Source: Lepidurus packardi (Eukaryota; Arthropoda; Branchiopoda; Notostraca; Triopsidae). Taken from it: a stretch of 64,000 nt of DNA. The translations under genes were made by a program, and so were the position numbers. Below are positions 50,301-59,977 of this stretch, one piece after another. The stretch's first letter is position 1. Each line of letters starts with the position of its first letter. The DNA is taken from contig JAKZAN010000007.1 in assembly GCA_023053545.1 (NCBI GenBank), positions 6,758,001-6,822,000 of the forward strand. The letters run 5' to 3'. The notes under the pieces are model-generated. The model had not been told where the DNA came from. It searched no databases and was given only the letters and a program-made list of their open reading frames with translations.

Positions 50301-53300
50301 TGCATTGGTTGTTCTGAAGTGCTGTGCCTTGAGGACAGTAGCAGCCTTCTACGCAAAAATCGGCTTTCTGGGAATCTGAAGCTGCATTGCACGTATCTTC
50401 GCTAGCGGCCCCGCAAGACATGTACACGCGACCAGCAGCACAGTTCATGGCTGTACATTAACAAAGAGAAAAACGTTAGAAACAGGAGTAAAAGAGGTAA
50501 TTTAGACATTCTCGGTCTTCAATTAAAAAAGAAAGCTGACAAAATACATTGAAAGTTGGTTCGGACTTACGACACGATGTAGAGTCTCTCCAACTATCAA
50601 CCAAGGTGACTCCCAGACGCTGGCATTCCCTGAAGTAGTTTTCCAAAGCATGGCAATCGCACTGGTTGCGATCTGCACTTTGGCAGTCGCAATAATCCCA
50701 TCGACAGGCTTCGTAATACGGTTGGGGATCCACGACCTTATCAGAAAATGTTCAGTACAATAAAAAAGGAAAGTATCTGAAAAAATTGCTCATTTTACCT
50801 TTTTGCAGGCTTCAAATTCAGGATTGTTCAAAAGTTTTTCACACATGCTGGTGGCACTATTGGAAACTGCTTGATCGCTTTGCGATTTCCAACGGCAAGG
50901 ATGCTGTTCTGACGGAGTGTCGGAGCACTTGTCTGGAATTAAAAAAAGAGTTTATTTAGTATTAATTTACACTGGTTAGATTCCTGCGCCTGTTAAAAAT
51001 AGGACGTAGAAATCTTGTATTTTCTGAGAAAAACCTCGTAAAAATAGAATGTCGTACCAACAAGAGAATCGGCTTCCCAAGCGTTCACAAATCCGACTAG
51101 ATTAGTACTTGGCTGACCATCTTTAGCCACAAAGTCATCCAAACTAAAGCCGTTAATTCGGCCGCATAAGCCGGCAGTATGATTCCACAAGGATTCGGAG
51201 ACGTCCAATATCAACAAGTCCTTCAATATACACGTTTATAGTTTCAGATAGCGTTTGATTAATAACACGGTGTTCTGAAATACGTACTTTGGTGTCCCAT
51301 TTCAAAGTAAAGCCGAGACCATCCGCTTTAAGGACGACGAATCGTGAAACCTTTTCAATCACCATTCCATCTACCAAACTCGGGATGACAAGTGAAGTTT
51401 GGCCTCGTTGCAAAACGGGTTCTCCGTTGTCTAGATTTAGGTACTTTGTGATTTTACTGTAATGCCAATTTAAAATGAACGTTACCTCGAGTTGTTAGAT
51501 GATAAATATCATCTTCAATAAATATATCCAGGCTTTTCTTTGCGGTATGTAGATTGCTTACAATGCTAAAGGTGTTGGAGACGGTTTCGCGGAGCAGGAC
51601 GTAACTGCAGCTGCTCCGGAAACTATTCGCAAATGAATGGAAACAACATACATTATCTTCAAGTTTAAGGAATTAGGAAGAATTCTGTACCTGTAAACTC
51701 TTCCATCGAAGGTCTTATAATGGGATTGAGACCACGTAAAGCAAGTTCCCGGTTTAGGGCTAATCTCGCGCATTAAAGAAAGCCAATTAAAGCCATCCCC
51801 TCTAGAACTAGCCCCACCTGTGAACTCCTGGCCTAAGATACACAACTTCGTCAGCCTCTTAACGTTTAGTGAAGATTTAGAAGCTGAATTAACCAACCGA
51901 AAGCCAGATTTCCAGCCGAGATTTGTCCCTGGCCTTGAAAAAAGCCAGACATGCTTCCACCTTCCACATATCCATGACCCGTCTCGCCCCACTCTGAAAA
52001 CTTGGTTTCAATCATAGAAGAGAAATTGCTAGAAAATTGGCTTATTATTTCACTCTCTGCAAAAAGAAAAAGAAAAGATTTAATAGGATTAAAATGGACT
52101 AAGCATTTCGCGGAATCGTACGCAATTCTTACCAAAGATACATTGTGGAATAGGCGTCGGGTTGAAAACTCCTGAGGCATAGTGGCAAGTGTAGACTGCT
52201 GCTGGAGGAAACTCGAATTTGCCGAGTCCGTCTGATCCGCACGTTAAGGAACAGGAGAAACTGTCGCCCACGCCACTGCAGTTGTACGCGCCATTGAAAG
52301 CCAAACGCTCTGGACTACAATTCTCCACAGCTGTGGGCAAGAGGTTGATTAATCATAACTTAACTTTTCTAATTAAAACTTGGTATAAAAAAAAACGAGC
52401 TAAAAATAATCTTACAGTGCTGACACTGAGGACCCCGAAAATCGTTGGGACATTGACAGAGGTTGATGGACAAGCAACGGCCTCCGTTCGAGCAAGGTGG
52501 ATCGCAAATCGCTGAAACCGGGGAAAAATTACACAATTAATAAACGACGTGGGTTACAAATAGATACTAAATGATGTCGCTTTCCGAAATGGCTTTCTTG
52601 CAAGGAATTGGCAAACTTACGTTGGCAATCTGGAATGCGTGACCACTTCCTTTCACGAGGCACCCAGACTCCGTCTTCGCATTGCAGCGACATTTTTTTA
52701 TCTCCTGCTGGGAATTGATGTCCTGCCGCACATTGCACAACACACTCCCTGCAGTCAACATGTAACACTATTAGTACTACTCGCAAAAATTAAGGGTAGT
52801 GGTATAAGAAAGACTCAAAGTTACTTTTCATTGCAGACAATCCGCGAGTTGAGCGGGGTAGGTGGCTTGTCTAAGCAAGGTTTGGCTTTAGGAAACTGAC
52901 ACTGAGGACCTTCGAAGTTGTCCGGACAGTTACAGACATTAGGCATAACGCAGAAGCCCAGATTCTGGCAAGATGGCATACAAATTGCTAAAAGGAAAAT
53001 GTAAAGAAAAAAGGATTTAGATTAATTCAAGAGTCACACATACAGATTGTCGGTCAGAGATGACAAGTTTCGTTAATTTGCCCAAGTGTACTCAAATAGA
53101 ATCAAAGCATTACGTTCGCATTGAGGAATCGTGTCCCATGCAGAGCCCGAAACGACCCATTTTCCCTCATCACAGCTGATGAACAATTTTTCTTGTCCAC
53201 TTGGAAACTGGTAGTCTTCTAAGCAGGTGACTTGGCAACCACTGTGCTGGGAACATCTCATCATGCCGTTGACTGGATTAGGCGGTTTCGAGGAACACCC

Positions 53301-54590
53301 TGTTTAGATAAAAAATGAAAAGGGTTAGTAAATCTGTTAGGCTAAGCACGGCTAAGTAGCTCGGAGTAAAATAAAAAATAACCAACATGGGTTACACCCC
53401 CTTTTTGGAAGCCTTTTTTTTAAGGGAGTTGAATGTTGCGCTATACGAGTAAAAAAAAGTTGGGGTTAATCTTATCCAGCTTCAAGTTCCTGTTGCAGAA
53501 CCCCTTTCAACATCCCCAGCCGTCGCTTCGTTAGCGACAACTCCTTTCTTTTTTAAAATAAAGAAATGCTACATAACTATGGTACTCATAAGTGATAAAT
53601 ATCCCACCACACCGGAAGCTTGGCTTGTCCTTTGACAATTTCCTGAGGTTTGCCGACTCCGACTTAACCGCGTCGCTGACAGTTGATGAAAACCCCACAT
53701 AACAATGTATGAACGGCAAACAATAGAGAACAATAACTAACCTCCTTTGAATGCAGAGCTGGGCTCCTTCTTTAACTGTCCGGGAGGAAAGAAACCTTTC
53801 CCAGCAGGCATTTTCACGCCAGCGGTTTTGACGCCGCCTTTGGCTGCCCAAGATACATCCGAGCCAAAGTTCTGCCGCGTTTCTTCTACTTGGCCGCCAC
53901 CGCCTTCGCTGCCGAAGCCGAGTGCTTTGAAAGGGTTGCTTACCTTGCCCTTTACACCGCTGAACACTTTGGAAGCGTCTTCAGGACTCCACTTTCTTGC
54001 ACCCTCTTTCCTATGTAAACGGAATCAAGGATTACTTTCGGATGCTCAGTGAAACTAGGACGATCGTCACGTACTTTTTGTCGAAAGCTTCAACTAATCC
54101 GCCTAGCTGATCTTGATTTAAACCATACCGAGAAAGCATTTCTGATACAGAGCCTGAGGAAATCTTCCCAGACGTCTTGAATCCAAATTGAGCGTCTTGT
54201 CTAGTTTAACAAAACTCAAAATGTAATTACAAATATTATGTCGTTTTTCTTAAGACATTACGCATATCAAGCCTAGTGCTGGCACGAAGAAAAAAAAGGT
54301 GACAATGTACAACCATACACCAAATAAAGGTTCAGGCAATAGGAGTCAGCCTACGCCGGTTTTTTAGAAGCAATACACACGGATAATACGACAGTTACGA
54401 AAAAAAACTGAGTAGCATTTTTTAAACGTAAATGTACTTACAAGTCTTGATCATGATCAAAGGAGTCAGCAGCCATAAGTATGTCTTCGTCTTCTTCCAT
54501 CATTCCTTGCGCACTTGTCCGTACATTTTGAGTTCCTAACAGTAAAATCACCTGAAAAGCTAGCCATCGCTTGTCTTTAAATTGCCCCAT
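25655..54590 (-). CDS. hemocytin/hemolectin, giant von Willebrand-like adhesive protein
   Basis: One minus-strand gene of many small exons, starting at ATG 54590 with a signal peptide (FQVILLLGT) and ending at 25655. I estimate 4,500-5,500 residues but did not count every exon. Domain order: unknown N-terminal segment; three CCP/sushi-like modules interleaved with two EGF modules; VWD-C8-TIL assemblies 1-3; alternating WxxW mucin modules, FA58C modules and Thr-rich linkers with one chitin-binding module; TIL/VWC; LDLa; VWD-C8-TIL assemblies 4 and 5; VWC-type repeats; C-terminal cystine knot. This matches arthropod hemocytin, a hemocyte-secreted multimeric protein that aggregates cells, binds carbohydrate and aids clotting and nodulation. 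Known hemocytins carry two FA58C modules between the third and fourth D assemblies; here that region is much enlarged. One 5937-base intron (49921-43985) splits VWD2 and hosts an antisense gene. Confidence 0.95.
26440..29065 (-). other. hemocytin: cysteine-rich VWC-type repeats
   Basis: About a dozen exons encode repeated cysteine modules of VWC type, seen by patterns such as [47 protein letters not shown] and GSTW-like openings ([23 protein letters not shown]). Such modules form the stalk between the last D assembly and the cystine knot. Confidence 0.85.
29090..30300 (-). other. hemocytin: VWD-C8-TIL assembly 5
   Basis: Reads [10 protein letters not shown] at the domain start and TEGLCG followed by NCNYDKSDD near its end. 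A C8 region with [14 protein letters not shown] and a TIL-like [15 protein letters not shown] follow. The DP of the classic GDPH site is present but the histidine is replaced by glutamine. Confidence 0.88.
30312..31690 (-). other. hemocytin: Thr-rich linker and VWD-C8-TIL assembly 4
   Basis: A Thr/Ser linker (31.6 kb) precedes a VWD domain on one long exon, with [20 protein letters not shown] at its start and [20 protein letters not shown] at its end. A C8 module ([14 protein letters not shown]) and a TIL module ([19 protein letters not shown]) follow. Confidence 0.9.
31690..32890 (-). other. hemocytin: TIL/VWC, LDLa and VWC modules
   Basis: In protein order: a Thr linker, a TIL module ([15 protein letters not shown]) and a VWC-like piece ([12 protein letters not shown]). 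Next is an LDL-receptor class A module ([20 protein letters not shown] then PDDERHC, with the acidic calcium-site residues), then another Thr linker and a cysteine module ([14 protein letters not shown]). Confidence 0.85.
32830..35840 (-). other. hemocytin: four FA58C (discoidin) modules in tandem
   Basis: Modules at about 35.84-35.10, 34.92-34.34, 34.29-33.60 and 33.53-32.83 kb. The last three share wording ([61 protein letters not shown]) and the same three-exon layout, showing tandem duplication. Discoidin modules bind sugars or phospholipid membranes; they are joined by Thr-rich linkers. Confidence 0.92.
35860..37640 (-). other. hemocytin: WxxW modules 4 and 5 with TIL-like pieces
   Basis: WxxW module 4 begins [20 protein letters not shown] (about 37.64 kb) and ends in FLCACG (37.27 kb). 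A Thr-rich linker and TIL-like cysteine exons ([18 protein letters not shown]) follow. Module 5 begins [19 protein letters not shown] (36.39 kb) and ends RYYCVCG (35.91 kb). WxxW modules occur in gel-forming mucins and cartilage proteins. Confidence 0.88.
37640..38752 (-). other. hemocytin: WxxW module 3, chitin-binding module, Thr-rich mucin tract
   Basis: WxxW module 3 starts [15 protein letters not shown] peritrophin-A (CBM14) module follows at about 38.16-37.97 kb, with [10 protein letters not shown] and [14 protein letters not shown], the six-cysteine chitin-binding pattern of arthropods. Next is a long (T/E)TTT tract at 37.90-37.66 kb with imperfect repeats of EREETTTA, likely O-glycosylated. 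Confidence 0.88.
38750..40630 (-). other. hemocytin: WxxW modules 1 and 2 and FA58C module 1
   Basis: WxxW 1 ([18 protein letters not shown] to VFCECG), a Thr-rich linker at 40.07-39.80 kb, and WxxW 2 ([19 protein letters not shown]). Then an FA58C module spread over three exons ([48 protein letters not shown]). Confidence 0.9.
40650..42190 (-). other. hemocytin: VWD-C8-TIL assembly 3
   Basis: VWD start [20 protein letters not shown], end [18 protein letters not shown]8 region in two exons ([18 protein letters not shown]) and TIL pieces ([19 protein letters not shown] donor) follow. Confidence 0.92.
45293..49318 (+). CDS. BTB/POZ (KCTD-like) protein nested in hemocytin intron
   Basis: Three exons (45293-45431, 47071-47192, 48332-49318) join in phase to 415 residues. 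Exons 1-2 form a BTB fold of potassium-channel-tetramerisation type: [20 protein letters not shown], then [20 protein letters not shown] and [20 protein letters not shown], the usual strand-helix order of KCTD proteins. The canonical NVGG is altered to TVGR, so it is a diverged member. KCTD-type proteins often act as cullin-3 adaptors or oligomeric scaffolds; the role here is not known. The last exon is mostly serine-rich and probably disordered, followed by a folded-looking segment ([35 protein letters not shown]) that I cannot name. It runs opposite to its host. The 45.4-47.1 and 47.2-48.3 kb introns hold nothing recognisable except a 24-base A run. Confidence 0.8.
46253..46276. repeat. poly(A) tract of 24 bases
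   Basis: Homopolymer of A inside the first intron of the nested BTB gene. There is no target duplication or upstream retroposon body to support a recent insertion. Confidence 0.9.
49426..49431 (+). terminator. polyadenylation signal of nested BTB gene
   Basis: AATAAA about 110 bases after the BTB gene stop, before the hemocytin exon at 49922. It supports an independent, complete transcription unit within the intron. Confidence 0.7.
50215..51800 (-). other. hemocytin: VWD-C8-TIL assembly 1
   Basis: VWD starts [18 protein letters not shown] and ends [18 protein letters not shown]8 follows over two exons ([18 protein letters not shown]). The TIL module reads [18 protein letters not shown] and ends with PNDCNTW. 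Confidence 0.9.
51860..54590 (-). other. hemocytin: signal peptide, unknown N-terminal segment, CCP and EGF modules
   Basis: Exons 54590-54442 and 54200-54075 and one near 54.01-53.74 kb encode a signal peptide, then a cysteine-free segment of about 180 residues rich in Gly, Lys and Ser with no family I know. Next come sushi-like modules (53.30, 52.75, 52.33 kb) alternating with EGF modules ([38 protein letters not shown]). Confidence 0.8.
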
Positions 54591-55279
54591 TTTTGAAATA
54601 ATTTATGGACACAATCTAGGAGCGCATTTGTTAGAGCTATTCGGCACTATAACGACCACAAAATCTGGGTAAGGGAACCCGAAATTTTTTCCAAAGGAAG
54701 TGTTGAACGTCGAAAACCGACTGAAGTCCGGCAGTACACGTTTGCTCACATATACGCGTTTTTTCTTCATCATTACTTGACGCAACTAACTCCCACCACA
54801 GGAAAAGGAAGCGATAACAAGATGTTATACCCAGCTTCTAATTAATTAGTATAACCTTTCAATAGTCCGCGGCAAAAAAAAGCTAACAAAAGTAAAAAGT
54901 GTTTCTGCAAATGCTAATGCGATAGCTTTAACCTGAATAATTGAAAGTCGGTATTCGTAGAAAGTATTTCACAATGACTCAAAAGCTTTGGCATGGCATT
55001 TCTGCAGCATTTACAAGCTCTAAGATTGCTCGTCAAATTCGAATCAGCCGCTCGAATCCTGGTTATCGACGTAAAGAGGCCGAAAGCCTACAACGTACGT
55101 GCTGGTATAGGGCTTCGCTTGGTCTTTTCTAAACCAATCTTCTGCGCAGCATCTCCTTGCAGCATCTCTTCTTCGCATGCTTCAACTTCTTAGTCTGGAT
55201 CGTGTGCTTCGACCAGCCACAAGTCTACAATTAAGAATACACCATATTTGTTCGGGTATTTGCAAGAAATGTGACCATT
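54591..55279. promoter_or_regulatory. 689-bp divergent intergenic region
   Basis: Lies between the start codons of hemocytin (leftward) and the first nicotinic subunit (rightward), so it must hold both promoters and leaders. I see no clear TATA box or named binding site. Two plus-strand open frames at 54.94-55.19 kb look like chance. Confidence 0.5.
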
Positions 55280-58063
55280 ATGAATTGGCGGCTATTGACT
55301 TATTGCTGCTTGGTGGCAAACTTCGTTGGCCTTTCAAGTAACTTATCGTTAAACTGCCCTTCTAAATCGACGCTCTGCTTTGAAAACCTGAAGGGTGGAT
55401 TCGCAAATCCTGACGCAAAACGACTCTACGATGATTTGTTGGCCAACGGTTACAACAGACTTATAAGACCTGTAAACAATAACACCGAACGTGTTATTGT
55501 CTGGTTAGGTCTTCGTCTTTCCCAGCTTATTGAAGTGGTAAGTTAAACAAAACTTCTCCATTACTAAGTTCCCTCTCACGCCCTGATTTTCTCATGCTGC
55601 TCGTCCTTCCGCAAATAGAACCTCAAAAGCCAAGTTATGACTACGAATCTCTGGGTAGAGCAGGTAAACTTTTCAGAATTCAGATTCTCTAATCAGATAT
55701 GATTGGAAGCTTGAGCTTGCTATATATACAAATGAACACAGAAATGGTTTGATTATCGATTGACGTGGGACCCGGCGGATTACGGTGGAGTCCAGATGCT
55801 GTACATGCCTTCTGAAAATCTCTGGTTGCCCGATATCGTTCTTTATAACAAGTAAACGGCAATCGCGCCACTCTGGCTCGAGATTTTCTCTGTCTTATCT
55901 ATATGTTTATTGCTAACCAGTGCGGATGGAAACTACGAAGTGACGCTCATGACCAAAGCAACTGTGTTCTACACCGGAGAAGTGCAATGGAATCCGCCTG
56001 CTATTTACAAGTCGTCATGCGAGATGGATGTCGAATGGTCTCTTAGCTGAATGTGTTCTCTGTCCAACACTTTCCTAGTAACGTGTATCTTTCTTCCCAG
56101 GTTCCCCTTTGACAAACAATCTTGCTTGATGAAATTTGGCTCATGGACTTACGACGGCTTTCAAGTAACTTTAGTTTCTGTTATAATTCGTTGGCAAAGG
56201 AACGAAAATTCCAATGAATTAAAATTCGCAATTAATTGTATGCGTAATTAGGTAGACCTCCATCATATGAAACAAACTGCTGGCAGTAATGTTGTACCTG
56301 TGGGTATTGATTTGTCAGAATTTTACTTATCAGTGGAATGGGTAAAGGATTTAAGCTACCTTCCTTTTCTAAACTGACTTAACACTAGTTCAATGAGCTT
56401 TTAAAATTATTTAGGATATTCTGGAGGTCCCTGCTCATAAAAACGAAGAATACTTGCCCTGCTGTGAAGAGCCGTTTCCAGGTACATAAAAACTCGGTGA
56501 GGAAACTTAATAGCTCGATTCGTTTCTTAGATATAACGTTTAACATAACTATGAGGCGCAAAACGCTATTTTACACCGTAAATCTCATCATCCCATGTGT
56601 GGGAATTACGTTCTTAACGATCCTTGTCTTTTACTTACCATCAGACTCAGGCGAAAAGGTACGTGTATAACATGAATAGCAAACTTAGAAGAATGGTGAT
56701 CGAACTCACTCTGGACCATGGTTATTTCTAGGTTTCCCTGTGCGTGAACATCCTCGTGTCGTTAACCGTCTTCTTCTTGTTGTTGGCCGAAATTATTCCT
56801 CCTACCTCCTTAGCTGTGCCTTTGTTGGGGAAGTACTTGCTTTTCACCATGATCCTCGTTACGGTCTCCATCGGCGTCACGGTACTTAGGATACTTTTCA
56901 GTTGACTCTAGTATACAAACATAAAATCTTTTATAATAGGTTTTCGTGCTCAACGTTCACTTCAGGTATACATGAAGACACGCGATCTTTGTCTTACAGT
57001 ACGTCGTTTCTAGATCTCCAGCAACACATCACATGCCACCATGGGTAAAACGAGTTTTTACAGAAATCATGCCACGTGTACTGCTCATTAGACGTCCGGC
57101 GTACTCTTGCAAAGGGAAATGCGGAGGCGAAAAAAAACGCAAGAATTTCTACAACGGATTAGACTACAGGTACACATTCACAGCTTCCATTGATACAAGC
57201 TAATACAAATACTTGAAAATCGGGGATATAAAGTATAGACCACTCTTTGCAGGGATGTCTTCCGTGATAGAGATTTATACGGCGAGCCAATGAGTCCTAG
57301 CGACTTTACAACCAGTTTCGAGCCCAGGTCTTTTGTGTACTCGAGTTATACGTCGCATGAGTCGCAGCAGCCGCTTTTTCCAAGTAATATCTTTTGAAAG
57401 GAGAGAATTCCATTAGGTTTTGATCATTTATGTGTCGCATAAATTCTCCTGGCTGGCAGCCATTGGATCCCTGACGTACGGCGATGACGGAGAAATTCCG
57501 GAAAATATCCGTAGTGCTTTGAGAGGAGTACTGTTTATCGCTCAGCACATAAAAAGCGCCGACGAAGACCAAGAGGTGAAACTTAAGTTTATTGCGGAGC
57601 ACTACTTCCAATGCCTTTTTAAGAAGAAAGAGGAAGCGGGAAGGAAAATGTAAAAGCATGTACTGTACATACTATATGGTCCGAATTTTAGCGCTATGCT
57701 TTTAATTCCTTTTCGACACGTCCCGTTTCCTCTTTTTGATTAATACCTTGCATATATTCGCGTAACCCAAACTCGCCAAATCCTCATCTTTGCTAAAGAC
57801 AATAATGTTTTGCTCATCCCAATCTTTCTTTTTTCTAGGTCATAGAAGACTGGAAATTCGTAGCTATGGTTCTAGATCGGACATTTCTTTGGATCTTTAC
57901 GCTTGCCTGTCTGATTGGGACAGCTGCTATCATCTTCCAAGCACCTTCGCTTTACGACAGCACTATCCCAATAGATAAGCAGCTATCATTGATTGGTTAT
58001 AACAGCTACAGTGTTAAGCCAGAGAATCTTACTAACATAATTCGTGCAATCTATGTACCATAG
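55280..58063 (+). CDS. nicotinic acetylcholine receptor subunit, alpha type (alpha8/beta1-like)
   Basis: Fourteen exons (55280-55537, 55619-55663, 55742-55851, 55921-56037, 56101-56164, 56252-56341, 56415-56481, 56531-56658, 56732-56881, 56940-56965, 57014-57169, 57253-57383, 57460-57575, 57839-58063) join in phase to 560 residues. It is a pentameric cation channel subunit of the synaptic membrane. Seen: signal peptide, LWVEQEWF-like loop (here [11 protein letters not shown]), loop A region [10 protein letters not shown], Cys-loop [15 protein letters not shown], and the vicinal cysteine pair in [12 protein letters not shown], which defines an alpha subunit. Then M1-M3 with the pore helix [20 protein letters not shown], a basic M3-M4 loop and M4 ([18 protein letters not shown]). 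The M2-M3 wording resembles the insect beta1/alpha8 group. The ATG at 55280 is chosen because it starts the signal peptide. Confidence 0.96.
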
Positions 58064-58159
58064 TTAATCCTGTACATAACAATTTATATGTGCGCTTGAC
58101 TTAATAATAGATTACAGTTCTTGTCAGTTTCTCCAGGGTTTCATGCATTACCTACTTTT

Positions 58160-58165
58160 AATAAA
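58160..58165 (+). terminator. polyadenylation signal of first nicotinic subunit
   Basis: AATAAA 97 bases after the stop codon. Confidence 0.7.
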
Positions 58166-59977
58166 CTTGAATAACATAACACTTAAGTCTTTTCCTTGTC
58201 AAACCGAGTTGATAACTTACCTAAGAAATAACCGATTCCTATCCTTGTTAACTGTCAATAAACACGCTTAGTTAAAAGCAAAGCCGCGTAAAGAACCTTG
58301 TTCTAATTTGAAAAACGTCGCACCAGAAAAAAATTTGACGACACACAGCGCAAACAATTGCGGTGTTAACCAAGTACATTTCTTATTCATACCGCGTACC
58401 AAAAGTTTCATGTTATTATACGACAGAACCACAACAATTCAACACACTTTTAGTATATACATCCCCAAGCGAAAAAAGGTTAAATTGGCGGGGGTTTTAT
58501 GTAACTGGCCTTAAAACAAAAATACTTCAGGTGTGAGACTGGGATAGCGTGAGAGTATAATTATAAAGACAGTATATAGTAATTGTAACTTAGGTTATAA
58601 AAGTAATGCATGACGACAAGGATCTCGCGCCGAATTACCAAGGGGTTCGCCGCTGTCGTTTTTCTTTTTCATGTAGGTTGTTTGGAACTTGAACAGAGGA
58701 CTGTTTACGGGACAAATGACAGCTCCACAGCCATCTTTCAGTCGTTACACAGGCAAGGGTCCTAAGGAAAGTGTTGTTCATGTCGGTGGTCTTAACTGAT
58801 AAACGAAGGAGTAGAAGAGACGAGATGAGAAGAAAAGGTGCTTGTAAGGCCTGCAGACTTGTGTATCCGAACACAATAGCCCTTTTAGTGAGGGAGGCCT
58901 TTGCAAACGCGAACAACTTCCATAAGACCGGCCCTATAACAATAGGCGCTTTTCCTATACAGACAGGAATTTGGCTCACGTGATTACGAGTAACTACTTA
59001 GATCAGATAGCAAATGGGATATCTTCACTAGAGAATTGGCAGCCGCAATATTGAGGATAACCAGTTACGAGCGATAAACTGTACAGGGTCAAGAAATGTA
59101 TCAAAGCAATACACTTTTAGCAATTTCACGTAAAAACATTTGGGAGTGATGAGCCACTGATTCAAGTCAAGTCATTACTGGGATGAGCAAGTTAAGGTTT
59201 CAAATCTGAAGCCGGGCCAAATACAATAGAATTGCTGTTGACGAATGATATAAATCATGGAAAGTAAGCGAAAAATTGCGGGAAGTACAGTTTCGTTTTT
59301 CTGGCACTAAAACGCTGCAAACTACCCAATTTGTTCACTCAATTTTCTGTAGGAAAGTTGGCAAAGAGAGCACAACTGGTTACGGCACCCTTTCATGTTT
59401 GTTTATTTTTTCTCCCCATCTCAGCTATCGGAGTGGAAAACTGCGAAAAACGAGGCACTGCGGATGACTGACGAAACCAGCATCCGGCAAGCAGTTTTGA
59501 TCCTTTCTGCCACCAAGCCCTTCACCCCGCCATAAAGTTTAGTGGCTCTTCTATTTACATATTTATACCATAGAAGAGCAAACGACATGTCAATCAAAAT
59601 TACGGACAAGTATATGGAAGAACGGTTTCAAGTATAGGGAAGCTCAAACTTAACTGCGCGGAAATGCGGGTGTGCGGAAGTTCTTTTTGGCTGGTTTGTA
59701 GCTGAACTAGGGTCAATAGGATCTTATCTGGCCAACTTTCTTTAAGCTTGGTGATTAAAGAATTTTTTTTTTGCTTCGCAGGACTTGGTGAAAATCAACT
59801 GCGCGTTCGTACGCATAAATGCTCCTCACACTTCAATAAACCTACCATTGCTTAACAACTCTCGGTATAAAGTGAATTGTCTTGGGATGACTTGTAACAT
59901 GGAACACGAGATTTCTACAACAAGGAAAGCTGGAAGTCTCGAGAGCAGCTAAGGATCCCAATATGAAACCATTGAGC
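58166..59977. other. spacer between convergent nicotinic genes
   Basis: About 1.8 kb with no recognised gene; contains the 3' untranslated regions of both subunits. Short open frames on both strands near 58.6-59.0 kb overlap each other and show no domain. Confidence 0.5.

Noticed and set aside
49922-54590. Reading the right part as a separate hemocytin-like gene
   Set aside because: VWD2 starts here and is completed only at 43984 in matching phase, so a single gene is the better model.
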